Origin: Achatina immaculata
Lineage: Eukaryota; Mollusca; Gastropoda; Stylommatophora; Achatinidae
Direction: 5' to 3'
Assembly (NCBI GenBank): GCA_009760885.1
Contig: CM019718.1
Span: forward strand, 27,463,633 to 27,527,632
Length of the DNA: 64,000 bases
Position 1 is the stretch's first letter. The number at the start of each line of letters is the position of its first letter. A program made the position numbers and the translations under genes. The notes beneath the pieces are model-generated. The model did not search any database. It saw only the letters and a list, made by a program, of their open reading frames with translations, and was not told where the DNA came from. This document shows, in pieces, positions 1 through 11,562 of this stretch.

Positions 1-935
1 GCAAGCTAGGCCTCCTAAGCTAAACTAAGTAAGGGAGCCCGATACCCTCCGACCTTTACCGTCCATCTCATGAGATTCCCTTCAAGCTGTGATCTCAGCC
101 AGTAGATTTTTGTATTACACAGATCAAGTACTGCTGTTACGTCGCTGTTAACTATTCACTTTTCATCAACATCATTATTTACTTCTTAAATTTTCGTTTT
201 TCTTTTCCTTGTCGCTGGGCCCTGTGCTCCACTACCCCCACCCCCCCCCACCCCCACACCATCCCACCTCCCACCCCCAAGCTTAAGTCTGTAAATCCTA
301 AAAGATAATACTTCACTTATTCAGACAAATATACCACACGATTTAACATTTTTTTCCCCATGCCCGTGTGCCTTGTGACTGCAGAGTTTTAGAACCGCTG
401 CTTAAGTGTGTAATACCTAAGGTCTAATGCCCGCGGTTGGTAACTGTACGTTGCTGGATGTCACGGAGCTGAGCTAAGTATCGTCCCCACGTGGCGTGAT
501 TTTGTCACTACACGAGGACGGCGCGACCTTAATTACTCGTTTACTTGTGGCCAATACGCCAGAGAGGCTGAGGGTACTTTCACCGAGAGCCCGTCTGTGT
601 TACTTTGTAGTTTTCTTTTCATGTTAGAAGGAGGCTTTACGTGACTTGAGGGATATACTGGCCACGGTGGTAATGAACTATATTTAGTTAAGTATTACTA
701 TTTATAAAATGTTTGTGTTTCTTTATAATCTCGTATATGTGAGGTTTTGTATAAGTATTACTATTTATAAAATGTTTACGTTTTCTTATATCTTGAAAAT
801 GTGAGGTTTAACGTATTACTAGTAATAACGTCTCCTTATATAACGTTTCCTTATAATCTGATGTATGTGAGGTTCTGTATTTATGATAACTTGGACTGAT
901 ATTTTATACTTAGTGTAACGAACCGGGAAAGTTTC
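1..935. other. Unassigned AT-rich sequence
   Basis: No gene is recognisable here. There is a C-rich run near 236-285. Around 685-860 there is an imperfect duplication of a short AT-rich segment ending in a run like tttataaaatgttt. Nothing else repeats visibly. Confidence 0.5.
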
Positions 936-1660
936 GTTTCTTGGGTCGTTTTATTGTAGAGCTTGGCTTCTTGGATCGTTTTATTGTAGAGCTTGGCTTC
1001 TTGGATCGTTTTATTGTAGAGCTTGGCTTCTTGGATCGTTTTATTGTAGAGCTTGGCTTCTTGGAATGTTTTATTGTAGAGCTTGGCTTCTTGGAATGTT
1101 TTATTGTAGAACTTGGCTTCTTGGAATGTTATATTGTAGAGCTTGGCTTCTTGGATCGTTTTATTGTAGAGCTTGGCTTCTTGGAATGTTTTATTGTAGA
1201 GCTTGGCTTCTTGGAATGTTTTATTGTAGAACTTGGCTTGTTGGATTGTTTTATTGTAGAACTTGGTTTGTTGGATTGTTTTATCGTAGAACTTGGGTTG
1301 TTGGATTGTTTTATTGTAGAACTTGGCTTGTTGGATTGTTTTATTGTAGAACTTGGCTTGTTGGATTGTTTTATTGTAGAACTTGGTTTGTTGGATTGAT
1401 TTTTTTTTTTTGTGTGGCTTCTTGGAATGTTTTATTGTAGAACTTGGCTTCAGGATCGTTTTATTGTAGAATCTGTTTCTTGGGTCGTTTTATGCCTGGC
1501 TTCTTGGGTCATGTTATTATAGAACCTGGTTTCTTTGGTCGCTTTATTGTATTACCTGGTTCCTTGGGTCGTTTTATTGTAGAACCTGGTTCTTTGGATC
1601 GTTTTATTGTAGAACCTGGTTCTTTGGATCGTTTCACTGTAAGACTTTGACTTCTTGGGT
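936..1660. repeat. 30-bp minisatellite, about 24 units
   Basis: Successive 60-base lines repeat almost exactly, giving a 30-bp unit that contains cgttttattgtagagcttgg. Because 30 is divisible by 3, the array is open in two forward frames and yields ten-residue periodic translations. These are artefacts, not proteins. Units near 1500-1650 drift towards a form with aacctggtt, which resembles the array at 6806-7015. Confidence 0.95.
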
Positions 1661-1990
1661 TGCCAGATTTTTTTTAATATGAAAAGAGATTACAAAACAA
1701 TGTCAAATGAGACGAAAGGAGTGGCATTAATATTAAACATAAAAATTTACAGTAGATTACTTTTTAATTAGTGCCACGTGTCTCTTAATTCTGACAGCAA
1801 TTTGTTTTTATTGCTGATTTCATCGTAAAATTGTTCGCATGATACATTTTTTTATACGTTAAAGTTAATATTGATGTGGCATTTATAATCCTGAGGCGAC
1901 TGGTCCGTCGTGCTGCAAATCATAAAAAATAAGTTGCAACATTTCCATTATGTCCAAAATATTTCCCAAAAATATATCGTGAAAAACAGA

Positions 1991-1993
<3 letters not shown>
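1661..1993. other. Unassigned AT-rich spacer
   Basis: AT-rich sequence with no open reading frame of note and no repeat that I can match elsewhere in the window. Confidence 0.4.
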
Positions 1994-2036
<43 letters not shown>

Positions 2037-2565
2037 ACCTTAAGTGCCCAGGGCACATGGGGCTTCCGCAAGGGTTTTCCACAAATGCCTGTCCTTCGCC
2101 TTTTTTTCTGCTCTTGCCCAGGTGAGCCCTCTATTGCTCAACATCCTTTCTGTTGTTCTTCTCCATGTCTCTTTTGGTCTACCCTTACTTCTGTTCCCCT
2201 GTGGTGTCCATCTTAGTGCTATTTTTGGTAGTGGGTTGTCAGTCATTCGGAGCACATGTCCCAACCATCGCCAGCGTCTTTCCTCAATAATTCTGCCAAT
2301 AAGATGTTATTTCTTATGGTGTTTGGCCAAAATATTTTTCTAATTCTTCGTAAACATTTAGTCTGGAAAGAATTCAACTTGTTTTCTATGGTTTTGGTGA
2401 TTTTCCAGCATTCACTTCCATAGAGTAGTACACTTAGAACATTACTCTTAAATATCCTGATTTTCATATTTATGCTTAGTTTTCTTGGATTTCCATATAG
2501 TCTGCAGCATTGCAAAAGCCGAAAAACAGGTTGAGTAATTCTAATTACTTGCTTGTTCAAACAGT
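1994..2565 (-). mobile_element. LINE-A fragment, 3' end, (GA)n tail
   Basis: On the minus strand two frames separated by a frameshift near 2250 encode the C-terminal part of a non-LTR retrotransposon polyprotein. The upstream part has the segment SVLLYGSECW and the downstream part has GRPKETWRR followed by DRHLWKTLAEAPCALG. These are standard post-reverse-transcriptase motifs of LINE ORF2. The coding end is followed directly by about 40 bp of (GA)n on the minus strand, the same tail found on the copies near 27.6 and 53.0 kb. The copy is 5' truncated and dead. Clade is not fixed; the simple-repeat tail suggests an RTE-like element. Confidence 0.85.
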
Positions 2566-2689
2566 CTAGTCATTTCACGTGTGATCACGTTTTTTTAAAA
2601 TCATTATCAATATATTTCTTTCAACAAAAAGTCTGAGATTACAGGACTGTTCAAAATATAGGATCCAGCAGGGAAACCTGATGGTATTC

Positions 2690-3055
2690 AATTGATTATA
2701 TCTTGTCTTGTCTTGTGCTGTCTCCCTGTAACTGCGACCTGGTCTTCTCTCTGCAGCCGATGTTGTAGAGGTACTGAGACACAGCATTCGTATCAGCGTG
2801 AGAGCGGGTTACGACAGCTACTTTTTCAGTCCCAGAGTACAGCTAAAAAGCCGGGGGAGGGGGGTGCAGTGCTTCTTTAGCAGACTCCACCACCATGGGG
2901 ACTAATGGCGATCCCTGCCCCATTAGCCAGGCTAAGCCTGTTACTAGTGGTACCAACGGACAGGGTCTTGGTCAGCTACGGTTCGCTAACCCTTACTCTA
3001 ATATATCAGCTATGGGTCGCTGATTGCCTCGTCGGACAGCATCATCACCTCCTTA
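2690..3055 (-). mobile_element. DR-A dispersed repeat, copy 1
   Basis: One of seven copies of a roughly 300-400 bp non-coding repeat in this window. Shared landmarks read on the plus strand are actgcgacctggt, a block near ttcagtcccagag, and agcagactccaccaccatgg followed by tagccaggctaagcctgtta. Sense is taken as minus because the microsatellite-like tail (ttgtc repeats, 2700-2717) lies at the plus-strand left end. No tRNA-type promoter boxes are obvious. Probably a SINE or another non-autonomous retroposon. Confidence 0.75.
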
Positions 3056-3679
3056 ATTATACTTTGAAAACCGTCGGCTTTCCCTGCCGGACCCTATATT
3101 TCACATAACCAATACAGTTTTCGCTTTCAGAGTTAACTCTTTCGTTCCGAAATAACACTGGCAGGGTAGATCTAGCACGCCTATGCAAATCTATGCTCAG
3201 AGCGATTATTTAGACAAAAAAGTCTAAATAAAAATGAGAAGCAGCGTACTCCTAACTCAACCCATGTTTTTTAAATTATAGAGTAACCTCCCTCTACCCT
3301 CTTTCCACCAAAATTTCTCAACAGACTTTATTGTGGTACGAAATGGAAAATAATTCGGGACTAAAAGAGTTAAAATATATTATTGTACTTACTTTTGCTA
3401 CTGGGGATCTTCAGAAGGTAGCATCCGCTCAGAAAACATTCAGACTATGAACTAGTAACAAGACGAAGATGTAATATAGTTCAACATCGTTGTACAACAA
3501 CAAAATGCAGTGAGAAGAATATTGTACAAGACAGTCTGGAACACTAACAGCTAAAAATAACAAGAAAATTATCGCGATAGAAATGAGATGTTTTAAGGAG
3601 AATACGAAATGTAACAAGAAGAGACAAGATTAGATATGGCACCTTCAGGCCAAGGGCTGGAGTAACGCCAGCATTTACA
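3056..3679. other. Unassigned sequence
   Basis: AT-rich, no recognisable gene. The segment 3620-3679 is probably the degenerate edge of the LINE-D derived repeats that follow. Confidence 0.4.
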
Positions 3680-4440
3680 ATACATCCAGAAACAACAAGT
3701 CAAATAGTTTGGCCACGTTACACGACATCTTACATCTTACATCCTTCCTGTGCCGTTAAACGCCACACAGGGCTCGCATGGTAGTTCACCAAGATTTCCC
3801 CGTTTTCGGCGAGCTTTTCAACCTCATCAAGGGATTTTATGCCTACTGATCTGACTTGTCTTAACAATGTCCTTTTTTTAGACTTTCACGTAGTCAACCT
3901 CTTTTTCTTCGGCCTGTTGTGTTGGGTCCGATTAACGCATTCTTTTGATTTTTGCCCAAGTTCTTCATGTTGGTATCCGTGATGCGTTATCCTTGACTCG
4001 GTTAGTCTTGTTGCGAGTTTCCATAACATTTATTTTTTCCCCATCTGCAGTTGCCCCTATGTGGGGAGGATGCCCTTTCAGGGTAAAGTTGTTAACCGTA
4101 CGCCCAATTCCTGGCTCAGAAAACTTGACGGATCCAGCGAAATCCCGCAGAATTTTGCGTGTCGGCAAGAGCATTCAAATACCCCCGCCATCTTGCCCAT
4201 CACCCGAAAGTGTTTTTATATCTTACACGACTACCGGCAGGACAATATACTACAGAAACAACAAGTCAGATGGTTTGAACACGTTGCACGATTACCACCA
4301 GACAATGTACCACAGAAGCAACACATCAAAAGGTTTGGTCACGTTACACGATTACCACCAGACAGTATAGTACAGAAACAAAAAAGTCGAATGGTTTGAC
4401 CACGTTACGCGACTACCACCAGACAATATACCACAGAAAA
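3680..4440 (+). mobile_element. LINE-D derived tandem fragments
   Basis: Between 4225 and 4435 a segment of about 60-64 bp is repeated three to four times. It translates to variants of RLPPDNVPQKQ and FGHVTRLPPDS, the C-terminal signature also seen in LINE-D at 24050-24595. A further degenerate unit lies at 3685-3735. The stretch between (3740-4190) is unassigned. So a piece of a retrotransposon coding region has been expanded in tandem. No intact element is present. Confidence 0.6.
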
Positions 4441-5632
4441 TATTCACATTTTTCAAGATTTACTAAGAAATGATGTGCGGGAAAACAGAATATACAAAAG
4501 GCGAACAACATGGTTGAGTACACAGTACTTTCTTGCTTATATGTGAAGCACTCGGTATCGCTTTGGTTACGGCCGATGAAAATTAGACTGACCGCTTCAT
4601 GGGGGCAACAGGTGTTGGGTATATAAGGGGGCGTGTGTTGTCAAGCGGGTCAATGTTCTGTGTAGAATGGTACGGCCGGGGGTTGTTATGTCCTGTGCTG
4701 GAATGTATTCGTAGGGACTGTTCGTGATGCGTTCTTGATGTAAGTTTACCCCGCGCTATCCGTAGTTTGTTCCAGTATCGTCAGTTGTCCTATGTGGAGT
4801 GTCAACGTATGTGAAGTGAGGCGTCTATGGTTTGTAATTGTGGTAAGTGTTTTAAATTCTTTCTGTTAAAGGTCTTCTTGAATAGTAACGTGAGCTGTTT
4901 TCATCACGGCTAGGAGTGTAAGTGTAAAGCAATATAAATCGTGATACATTATATATGTTGGGAGAATTATCAAGTTGTTGAGAGATTAATGATGAATTAA
5001 TGATTCCTAATTGTGATACTGTCATTTATATGTTATTGGTGGAACTCCGTGAGATCAAGTGACATGAGATGTGTCACGGGGCCTATGATGTTTTGTATGG
5101 TTTGTGTTCAAGTGTTTGATAGTCACGGGGCCTATTATGTTTTGTATGGTTTGTGGTCAAGTGTTGAACAGCTTAAACCGTCCTGTCCTGTGTAAAATCA
5201 TATTCGACATTGTAACTTGCAGTCATTGTCATGTTTTATTTCTCATCATTCATGTTGGTAAATGTTGATATCTCTTCATGTGAGTCCAGAGATTTTGGGG
5301 CGCTAATTTTGTGTTATTAAAAAGACGCCACGAGGATCACATGTTCTCCATGTTAGGTTTATGTTTTTTTTTTTCTAGACAGTGCCTAATAAGATAATGT
5401 AAGCGTTGATATTGAATGTCTAGACTGTGCTGTTGGTACGGCTCGTTAATATGATGAACTTTGTTAATGTAGTAATGAAATGACTGTTTGTTATAAATGT
5501 GCATTTTCTGCATGTTCATGTGAAATATGTTCACCCTTGTTTTTCGGTGCTGTGTGATAAGTGTAATAAATTGGAATCCAGATATAAAATGGCAGAATTG
5601 TGTGTTCTCTGTACAAGTAAATGTTGTGTTGG
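4441..5632. other. Unassigned sequence with a small duplication
   Basis: No gene recognised. It holds a TATA-like site at 4620 (listed separately) and two copies of a roughly 50-bp unit at about 5073-5170 containing tcacggggcctat. It could include remnants of an LTR or a promoter, but no terminal repeats were found. Confidence 0.4.
4620..4627 (+). promoter_or_regulatory. TATA-box-like site
   Basis: The sequence tatataag is followed by a G-rich stretch, a good match to a TATA box. No downstream gene is visible, so it may be a relic retroelement promoter or chance. Confidence 0.25.
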
Positions 5633-6425
5633 CGTTAGTGTCTGTTGATGATAAACATGCAGTTAGTGTCTGTTGATGATAAACATGCAGTTAGTGTCTG
5701 TTGATGATAAACATGCAGTTAGTGTCTGTTGATGATAAACATGCAGTTAGTGTCTGTTGATGATAAACATGCAGTTAGTGTCTGTTGATGATAAACATGC
5801 AGTTAGTGTCTGTTGATGATAAACATGCAGTTAGTGTCTGTTGATGATAAACATGCAGTTAGTGTCTGTTGATGATAAACATGCAGTTAGTGTCTGTTGA
5901 TGATAAACATGCAGTTAGTGTCTGTTGATGATAATCATGCAGTTAGTGTCTGTTGATGATAAACATGCAGTTAGTGTCTGTTGATGATAATCATGCAGTT
6001 AGTGTCTGTTGATGATAAACATGCAGTTAGTGTCTGTTGATGATAAACATGCAGTTAGTGTCTGTTGATGATAAACATGCAGTTAGTGTCTGTTGATGGT
6101 AATCATGCAGTTAGTGTCTGTTGATGATAAACATGCAGTTAGTGTCTGTTGATGATAAACATGCAGTTAGTGTCTGTTGATGATAATCATGCAGTTAGTG
6201 TCTGTTGATGATAATCATGCAGTTAGTGTCTGTTGATGATAAACACGCAGTTAGTGTCTGTTGATGATAAACATGCAGTTAGTGTCTGTTGATGATAATC
6301 ATGCAGTTAGTGTCTGTTGATGATAAACATGCAGTTAGTGTCTGTTGATGATAATCATGCAGTTTGTGTCTGTTGATGATAATCATGCAGTTAGTGTCTG
6401 TTGATGATAATCATGCAGTTAGTGT
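5633..6425. repeat. 28-bp minisatellite, about 28 units
   Basis: Very regular 28-bp unit containing gttagtgtctgttgatgata, near-identical between units. One position alternates between A and T (aaacatgca versus aatcatgca), with the T variant mostly in the right half. All frames are closed by stops. Confidence 0.95.
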
Positions 6426-6772
6426 TGATTGCACAGCTTAAAGCATATGGATAGCCCGGGGTAGGAATGCAGTGTGGGAAAGACCATAAAGGGAAGTCGG
6501 GTCCCGTTCGTACTGTTGTACTAAGGGACGGAGAGACTAGTGTCATTTACCTGACGAACAAAATTCTCCTTGTAGAGATACAAGTAAAGAATTCATGAGT
6601 TATATAGACACGGCACAGTAACAGTTATAAGGTAAAGAAAGTACAACTGACACTGAGAAAATAAACAAATTATAAACAATATTTTACATGAAGGCTTGTT
6701 TTAAAACATAATATACACTAGAATGACCTTCTAATTTCTTCACAGACTTTACTAATTTTTAGATTAAATAAG

Positions 6773-6805
<33 letters not shown>
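6426..6805. other. Unassigned spacer ending in (TA)n
   Basis: No gene seen. A (TA)n microsatellite of about 32 bp at 6774-6805 abuts the next minisatellite. Confidence 0.6.
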
Positions 6806-6809
<4 letters not shown>

Positions 6810-7015
6810 TGGGTCGTTTCATTGTTGTAGTTAACTTGCTGGGTCGTTTCATTGTTGTAGTTGACTTGCTGGGTCGTTTCATTGTTGTAGTTGATTTGCT
6901 GGGTCGTTTCATTGTTGTAGTTGACTTGCTGGGTCGTTTCATTTTTGTAGTTGATTTGCTGGGTCGTTTCACTGTTGAACCTGGCTTGCTGGGTCGTTTC
7001 GTTTGGTCAGCAGGT
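6806..7015. repeat. 30-bp minisatellite, about 7 units
   Basis: Unit of 30 bp containing gggtcgtttcattgttgtag. The last units (6961-7000) read gggtcgtttcactgttgaac then ctggctt, intermediate to the 936-1660 array, so the two arrays appear to be related. Both strands are open in frame but only as ten-residue periodic translations. Confidence 0.93.
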
Positions 7016-7433
7016 GTGTCTCAGTGCCCCATCCCTGAAGCAGTTTTGCAGTCTGCGTAATTAGTAACAGTTATAATGTCACATAATGTTGAAATTACAA
7101 AGCAACTCTAAATGTCACACAATGTTTGAAATTGCAAGCAATTCTAACGTTGATGTTTACAGCAAACGATTGTTTTGAAATTAAGCAAATGTATTGCATA
7201 ATCGTTGAACACCTTTAACCTCCGTCCAAATGTAATAGTTGGTAAATAACTCTAGGGCAACATAACCTAAAGTGGCATTCATAAAGTTAGAATTCTGCAC
7301 ATAACAGCGATTTAAAGGCGTGACATTCTAATTAAGATTGTTCTCAGAACCTGATTTGTCGTTTGCTTAATTACAGAAAACAATTATGAAGGGCCACTGG
7401 TGTTAGAAATTTAAGCCAGAAATAAGCAGTAGG
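7016..7433. other. Unassigned spacer
   Basis: No gene. Contains an imperfect duplication of a short segment with gtcacataatgttgaaatt / gtcacacaatgtttgaaatt near 7077-7140. Confidence 0.4.
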
Positions 7434-8540
7434 ACTATGGGGGGAGGGAGGGAGGAGAAGCAGCAGGACTGTGGGGGAAGAGAGGAGAAACAGCAGGACT
7501 ATGGGAGGAGGGAAGAGAAACAGCAGGACTATGGGGGGAGGGAGGAGAAGCAGCAAGACTATGGGGGAGGGAAGGAGGAGAAGCAGCAGGATTATGGGGG
7601 AAGGGAGGAGAAGCAACAGGACTATGAGGGGGGGAGGGAGGAGAAGAAGCAGGACTATGGAAGGGGAGGGAGGTAGGGGAAGCAGCAGGACTATGGGGGG
7701 CAGGAAGGAGAAGCAGCAGGACTATGGGGGAGGGAGGGAGGAGAAGCAGCAGGACTATGGGGGGGAGGGAGGGAGAAGAAGAAGCAGCAGGACTATGGGG
7801 GGGGAGAAGCAGCAGGACTATGGGTAGAGGAAGGGAGGAGAAGCAGCAGGACTATGGGGGAGGGAGGGAGGAGAAGCAGCAGGACTATGGGTGGAGGGAG
7901 GGAGGAGAAACAGCAGGACTATGGGGGAGGGAGGGAAGAGAAGCAGCAGAACTATGGGGGGTGGGAGGGAGGAGAAGCAGCAGGACTATGGGGGGAGGGA
8001 GGTAGGAGAAGCAGCAAGACTATGGGGGGAGGGAGGGAGAAGAAGCAGCAGTACTATGGGGGAGGGAGGGAGGAGAAACAGCAGGACTATGGGGGGAGGG
8101 AGGAGAAACAGCAGGACTATGGGGGAGGGAGGGAGGAGAAGCAGCAGGACTATGGGGGGAGGGAGGGAGGAGAAGCAGCAAGACTATGGGGGGGAGGGAA
8201 GAGAAGCAGCAGAACTATGGGGGGTGGGAGGGAGGAGAAGCAGCAAGACTATGGGGGAGGGAGGAGAAACATCAGGACTATGGGGGGGAATGAGGGAGGA
8301 GAAGGAGCAAGACTATGGGGGAGGGAGGAGAAACAGCAGGACTATGGGGGAAGGGAGGAGAAACAGCAGGACTGTGGGGGAAGGGAGGAGAAACAGCAGG
8401 ACTATGGGGGGGGGAAGAGAAACAGCAGGACTATAGGGGAAGGGAGGAGAAACAGCAGGACTATGGGGGAGGGAAGAGAAACAGCAGGACTGTGGGGGAA
8501 GGAAGGAGAAGCAGCAGGACTATGGGGGCAGCTGGGGAGA
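7434..8540. repeat. Purine/G-rich minisatellite, G4-prone
   Basis: About 30-37 bp units built around agcagcaggactatggggg followed by runs such as ggggagggagggagg. The plus strand is almost pure purine apart from the ctat block. Most units contain four G-runs of three or more, matching the G-quadruplex pattern. Several long overlapping forward frames (up to about 246 codons) exist only because the unit lacks stops; I do not annotate them as genes. Confidence 0.95.
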
Positions 8541-8591
8541 TGCTGGATTTACGAGCATAGTTTCAGACTTGGAATGCCTTCATTGCTTGAC

Positions 8592-9975
8592 TAGATCCAC
8601 ATCTAGTCGGAAGTGCCTGGTGATCCACATCTAGTCGGAGGTGCCTGGTGGTACATATACTAGTCGGAGGTGCCTGGTGGTACATATACTAGTCGGAGGT
8701 GCCTGGTGGTACATATACTAGTCGGAGGTGCCTGGTGGTACATATACTAGTCGGAGGTGCCTGGTGGTACATATACTAGTCGGAGGTGCCTGGTGGTACA
8801 TATACTAGTCGGAGGTGCCTGGTGGTACATATACTAGTCGGAGGTGCCTGGTGGTACATATACTAGTCGGAGGTGCCTGGTGGTACATATACTAGTCGGA
8901 GGTGCCTGGTGGTACATATACTAGTCGAAGGTGCCTGGTGGTACATATACTAGTCGAAGGTGCCTGGTGGTACATATACTAGTCGGAGGTGCCTGGTGGT
9001 ACATATACTAGTCGGAGGTGCCTGGTGGTACATATCTAGTTGAAAGTGCCTGGTGGTACATGTACTATTCGGAGGTGCCTGATGGTACATATACTAGTCA
9101 CAGTTGCCTGGTGGTACATATACTATTCGGAGGTGCCTGGTGATATATATACTAGTCGGAGGTGCCTGATGGTACATATACTAGTCGGAGTTGACTGGTG
9201 GTACATATACTAGTTCGAGGTGCCTGGTGGTACATATACTAGTCGGAGGTGCCTGGTGGTACATATATTAGTCGGAGTTGCCTGGTGGTACATATACTAG
9301 TCGGAGGTGCCTGGTGGTACATATACTAGTCGGAGGTGCCTGGTGGTACATATATTAGTCGGAGTTGCCTGGTGGTACATATACTAGTCGGAGGTGCCTG
9401 GTGGTACATATACTAGTCGGAGGTGCCTGGTGGTACATATACTAGTCGGAGGTGCCTGGTGGTACATATACTAGTCGGAGGTGCCTGGTGGTACATATAC
9501 TAGTCGGAGGTGCCTGGTGGTACATATACTAGTCGAAGGTGCCTGGTGGTACATATATTAGTCGGAGTTACCTGGTGGTACATATACTAGTCGGAGGTGC
9601 CTGGTGGTACATATCTAGTTGAAAGTGCCTGGTGGTACATGTACTATTCGGAGGTGCCTGATGGTACATATACTAGTCACAGTTGCCTGGTGGTACATAT
9701 ACTAGTCGGAGGTGCCTGGTGGTATATATACTAGTCGGAGGTGCCTGATGGTACATATACTAGTCGGAGTTGACTGGTGGTACATATACTAGTCGGAGGT
9801 GCCTTGTGGTACATATACTAGTCGGAGGCGCCTGGTGGTACATATATTAATCGGAGTTGCCTGGTGGTACATATACTAGTCGGAAGTGCCTGGTGGTACA
9901 TATACTAGTCGGAGGTTCCTGGTGGTACATATCCTAGACGGATATGCCTGGTGGTACATATCTAGTTGGAAGTGC
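8592..9975. repeat. 29-bp minisatellite, about 47 units
   Basis: Unit contains agtcggaggtgcctggtggt then acatatact. A distinctive block of variant units starting near 9031 recurs near 9610, a shift of about 579 bp or twenty units, showing an internal segmental duplication. The unit is related in sequence, in reverse orientation, to the array at 15306-15870. Confidence 0.95.
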
Positions 9976-10147
9976 TAGAAGATACCCACTTTTCGGCACG
10001 CTCCACCACCACGTTAGCCAAGTTGAGCTTTATGATCAAAACCCACCAACAGAGAGACTGAAGAGGGTCTTAGCCAGTTATGGTTTGTCTGGCTTGCTCT
10101 CAGTTAATAAATGAAATAATTAGAGAATCCCGGTAGTTTACTGTGTC

Positions 10148-10386
10148 CCATGGTTCTAAACCTGTTTTTGGCCGTGGTCCAGTCTGACACCATCTGTGGA
10201 CCCGTCATTGAAAATAAAGCAATAACTAGAACTTAGATGATGTTAAAAACAAAAACAAACAAAAAAAAACAAACAAACAAACAAAATGTTCAAAACCAAC
10301 TAACTCATTTGCTGATCCGCTGACCTCCCCAAAAAACTTTCGGTAGAACCATCGGGGTTCCATGGACCCCAAGTTAAGAACCACAG
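10148..10386. mobile_element. hAT-like MITE (non-autonomous)
   Basis: The left end reads catggttctaaacctg and the right end, reverse complemented, reads ctgtggttcttaacttg. These match each other and the typical hAT/Charlie-type terminal inverted repeat. About 240 bp long, with a (CAAA)n run inside near 10245-10285. No transposase. A matching 8-bp target duplication was not found, so the borders are approximate. Confidence 0.6.
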
Positions 10387-10589
10387 CCATAATTTGTAGC
10401 AGTAGGAAAGGTATATTTTCTGACTTACAGTAGTGTACATGTAAAAGAAAGATTGCATCGAGAAGGGAAAGAAAACTTAATGCAGCTCATGGCAGTTCTA
10501 CCGTAAACACAGGACAGAGTAAATACGATTTTAGAAGTCGTGCTGCTCATATAGGGCTGATTACTGATGATTAGTCAGTTGCGATAATT

Positions 10590-11130
10590 TTAACTGTGGT
10601 GGTAGTAGCAGTAGTAGTATTAGTAGTAGTAGTAGCAGTAGTAGTAGTAGTATTAGTAGTAGTGGTGGTGGTGGTAGTACTAGTACTAGTACCAGTAATA
10701 GTAGGAGTAGTAGAAGTAGCAGTAGTAGTAGTGGTGATAGTAATAGTACTGATAGCAGTAGTAGTAGTACTAGTAGCAGTAGTAGTAGTACTAGTAGCAG
10801 TAGTAGTAGTACTGGTAGCAGCAGTAGTAGCAGTAGTAGTAGTACTAGTAGCAGCAGTAGTAGCAGTAGTAGTAGTACTAGTAGCAGTAATAGTAGTAGT
10901 TGTGGTAGTAGTAGTAGTAGTACTAGTAGTAGTAGTAGTACTAGTAGTAGTATTGGTACTAGTAGCAGTAGTAGTAATAGTGGTGGTAGTAGTAGTAGTA
11001 ATAGTAGTAGTAATAGTGATGGTAGTAGTACTAGTAGTAATAGTACTAGTAGTTGTAGTAATAGTAGTAGGTAGTACTAGTAACAGTAGTAGTAGTAGTA
11101 GTAGCAGTAGTAGTAGTAGTAGTAACTGTA
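10590..11130. repeat. Imperfect (TAG)n trinucleotide array
   Basis: Over 500 bp of gtagtagtag with scattered substitutions. A second block of about 100 bp follows at 11343-11440, separated by about 200 bp of G/C-rich unrelated sequence that may be an insertion. The open frames it creates (poly-valine, or threonine-rich on the other strand) are low-complexity artefacts. Confidence 0.92.
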
Positions 11131-11140
11131 GAAGTAAAAC

Positions 11141-11342
11141 AAGCATTGCAGTACTAGCCAGGCCATTTTTTCCAGGGGGGTGGCCCTTTAGCCGGTGCAC
11201 CGCTCTCGGGCCTGGGGTTTTGTAAGTTTTAAAGGTGGCCCCAGGAGGCCTGGGGTGGGGTGAAATGGAGTTGGGGGAGTGGTGGATGAAAAAAACAATC
11301 GTGGGGACGGGGAGGGGGTAGTTCCAACGGCTTACATTTTTT
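11141..11342. other. Non-repeat segment between two TAG blocks
   Basis: G-rich segment with blocks such as aggtggccccaggaggcctg. It interrupts the TAG array and so may be an inserted element. No terminal repeats or coding content were recognised. Confidence 0.35.
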
Positions 11343-11379
11343 CTAATAGACCCTGGTAGTAGCAGTATTTGTAGTAGTA

Positions 11380-11420
<41 letters not shown>

Positions 11421-11562
11421 GGTGGTGGTATGGTAGTAATAGTAGTCGTAGCAGCTGCTGCTTTGTTATAATTGTCTTGGTAATATTGCACTAATGTAAT
11501 AGTCCCCAGCTTTAGTCACTTCTAACGGCTGTTGCTTATTTCGTGTCAACTTCTTTTCGCAG

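Noticed and set aside
5633..6425. CRISPR-like array of regular 28-bp repeats
   Set aside because: There are no unique spacers. Repeats are directly contiguous, and the context is animal DNA with SINEs and introns.
7437..8594. Several overlapping forward open frames up to 246 codons
   Set aside because: They are the purine minisatellite read in different frames. The unit lacks stops, there is no non-repeat sequence, and all three frames are equally open.
10571..11491. 306-codon minus-strand threonine-rich frame and plus-strand poly-valine frame
   Set aside because: Both derive from the TAG/CTA triplet array plus flanking sequence. Low complexity on both strands.
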